From an uncultured Microbacterium sp. (GTDB lineage Bacteria > Actinomycetota > Actinomycetes > Actinomycetales > Microbacteriaceae): a DNA stretch of 64,000 bases. The stretch spans positions 35,601 to 99,600 of the forward strand of contig NZ_CAMFHZ010000013.1 in NCBI RefSeq assembly GCF_945952435.1. The letters run 5' to 3'. Positions 62,870-64,000 of this stretch are shown here, in pieces. The notes beneath the pieces were generated by a model. It was not told the DNA's origin and searched no databases. It worked only from the letters and a program-made list of their open reading frames with translations. Position 1 is the first letter of the stretch; every line of letters starts with the position of its first letter. The position numbers were made by a program, and so were the translations under genes.

Positions 62870-63525
62870 CCGCTCCCGCACCGCGCTCGCTCACCCCGGA
62901 CGAGGCATGGGCCCTCATGCAGGAGGGCAACCGCCGGTTCGTGGCGGGCGAGCCGCAGCACCCCAATCAGAACGTCGACAAGCGGCACGAGCTCACCGCC
63001 GGTCAGGCGCCGCTCGCGACGCTGTTCGGCTGCTCCGATTCGCGCCTGGCCGCGGAGATCATCTTCGACAAGGGCCTCGGCGACCTGTTCGTCGTGCGCA
63101 ACGCGGGGCAGGTGCTCGGCGAGTCGATCGTCGCGAGCCTCGAATACGCCGTGCACGTGCTCGGCGTGCCTCTCATCGTCGTGCTCGCGCATGACAGCTG
63201 CGGCGCGGTCCGCGCGGCGATCGACGGCACCGCGATCGACGCGGCTCCGCTCCCGCCGCACATCTGGCGTCTGATCGCGCCGATCGTGCCCGCCGCGCGC
63301 AAGGTCGTGGCCGAGCAGGGCGTCTCCGCCGTCGACGACATCGACGCCGAGCTCGTGGGGCGTGAGCACCTGCGCAACACGGTGCAGGATCTGCTGCAGT
63401 CGTCCGAGCTCATCAACGCGGCCGTCGCCGAGGGCCGGCTGGGCATCGTCGGCGCCAACTATCGTCTCGGCGAGGGCACCGCGGTGCCTGTCGTCACCGT
63501 GGGCCTCAGCGACGCCCACGCCTGA
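62866..63525 (+). CDS. Beta-class carbonic anhydrase
   Basis: A 219-residue zinc enzyme interconverting CO2 and bicarbonate. Zinc ligands are Cys in FGCSDSRL (with the Asp-Arg dyad) and His/Cys in AHDSCGAVRAA; the NAGQVLGESIVASLEYAVHVLG helix follows the active site. ATG 62866 overlaps the DUF4245 stop (ATGA). fumC begins 39 bp later. It supplies bicarbonate for carboxylases or balances pH. Confidence 0.95.
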   Translation: MTAPAPRSLTPDEAWALMQEGNRRFVAGEPQHPNQNVDKRHELTAGQAPLATLFGCSDSRLAAEIIFDKGLGDLFVVRNAGQVLGESIVASLEYAVHVLGVPLIVVLAHDSCGAVRAAIDGTAIDAAPLPPHIWRLIAPIVPAARKVVAEQGVSAVDDIDAELVGREHLRNTVQDLLQSSELINAAVAEGRLGIVGANYRLGEGTAVPVVTVGLSDAHA

Positions 63526-63564
63526 ACATCCCCCCTCATCCACCGTCGCATCTGGAGGAAAGCA

Positions 63565-64000
63565 GTGACCGACACCGAGCAGTACCGCATCGAGCACGAC
63601 ACCATGGGAGAGGTGCGGGTGCCCGTGAACGCGCTGTACGGCGCGCAGACGCAGCGCGCCGTGGAGAACTTCCCGATCTCGGGCAAGGGACTGGAGTCCA
63701 CTCAGATCGCGGCGCTGGCCCGCATCAAGAAGGCCGCGGCACTCGCGAACAAGGACCTCGGCACGCTCGACGGCGCGATCGCGGACGCGATCGCCCAGGC
63801 CGCGGACGAGGTCGCCTCGGGCGCGCACGACGGCGAGTTCCCGGTCGACACGTACCAGACCGGATCCGGCACCAGCTCGAACATGAACATGAACGAGGTG
63901 CTGGCGACGCTCGCGACCCGGATCCTCGGTGGGACCGTGCACCCCAACGACCACGTCAACGCGTCGCAGTCCTCGAACGACGTCTTCCCCACCTCGGTGC
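63565..64000 (+). CDS. fumC: Class II fumarate hydratase, 3'-truncated by the window end
   Basis: The first 145 residues are present: [20 protein letters not shown], the [19 protein letters not shown] substrate loop and [15 protein letters not shown] at the edge. This is the class II, iron-independent fumarase of the TCA cycle; aspartase is a related alternative, but the [16 protein letters not shown] segment favours FumC. GTG 63565 has GGAGG six bases upstream. It follows the carbonic anhydrase on the same strand and is probably co-transcribed. Confidence 0.93.
   Translation, partial: MTDTEQYRIEHDTMGEVRVPVNALYGAQTQRAVENFPISGKGLESTQIAALARIKKAAALANKDLGTLDGAIADAIAQAADEVASGAHDGEFPVDTYQTGSGTSSNMNMNEVLATLATRILGGTVHPNDHVNASQSSNDVFPTSV

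Overview
The window is one continuous piece of a high-GC, gene-dense actinobacterial chromosome, most likely from Microbacteriaceae (Microbacterium-like). The evidence is strong GC bias at third codon positions, frequent GTG starts, short gaps with many ATGA/GTGA/TGATG overlaps, and actinobacterial markers: DUF3117, TatB next to Mrp, DapD of the actinobacterial type, FdxA-DapC, DUF4245 and single-chain GcvP. I see no rRNA, tRNA, IS element, prophage or CRISPR array.

Layout. 0-4.3 kb: the end of an aminopeptidase P, an APH-like kinase, and a minus-strand set (MalY-type aminotransferase, alpha/beta hydrolase, YflT-like stress membrane protein). 4.4-8.8 kb: MgtE_N/CBS protein, DUF1003 protein, Mrp, TatB, O-methyltransferase, DUF3117. 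8.9-12.2 kb: PIG-V-like mannosyltransferase and the divergent lysine genes dapE/dapD. 12.2-15.9 kb: TetR with a divergent MFS exporter, then a DEAD-box helicase with a long structured leader. 16-24 kb: gltA, dapC, fdxA, a DUF6113-like protein, azlCD with a divergent XRE-cupin regulator, typA and a CPBP protease. 24-30 kb: an Opp/Dpp-type peptide ABC operon. 30-34.8 kb: gcvTHP under a tandem glycine riboswitch. 34.8-41.1 kb: a decayed DUF817 gene, then Nudix-regulator-nadA-nadB-nadC-nadS. 41-52 kb: mostly single genes (GT2, SDR, ABC exporter, MFS, acyltransferase, DNA glycosylase, two VOC proteins and small proteins). 52-64 kb: ychF, methyltransferase, exonuclease, rmuC, glpX, fbaA, ispH, xseAB, DUF4245, carbonic anhydrase and fumC (cut by the window end).

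How genes work together. dapD, dapE and dapC supply three steps of the succinylase lysine/diaminopimelate route. gcvTHP is the glycine cleavage system without the L protein. nadABC plus a cysteine desulfurase form a self-sufficient NAD de novo cassette, with the desulfurase feeding the NadA Fe-S cluster. glpX and fbaA are adjacent gluconeogenic/glycolytic enzymes; gltA and fumC are TCA enzymes.

The most striking pattern is regulatory. At least 20 genes carry a TANNNT -10 hexamer whose last base lies exactly 6-7 nt before an ATG or GTG, the arrangement of leaderless transcripts. At four of these the TAG stop codon of the upstream gene is also the first half of the -10 element. Other notable structures are twin CGGAGG-N3-CCTCCG operators between tetR and the MFS gene, two mutually exclusive hairpins at the gcvT ribosome binding site, a 58-bp perfect palindrome between convergent genes, and a 24-bp terminator stem. 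No unmistakably new multi-gene system is visible.
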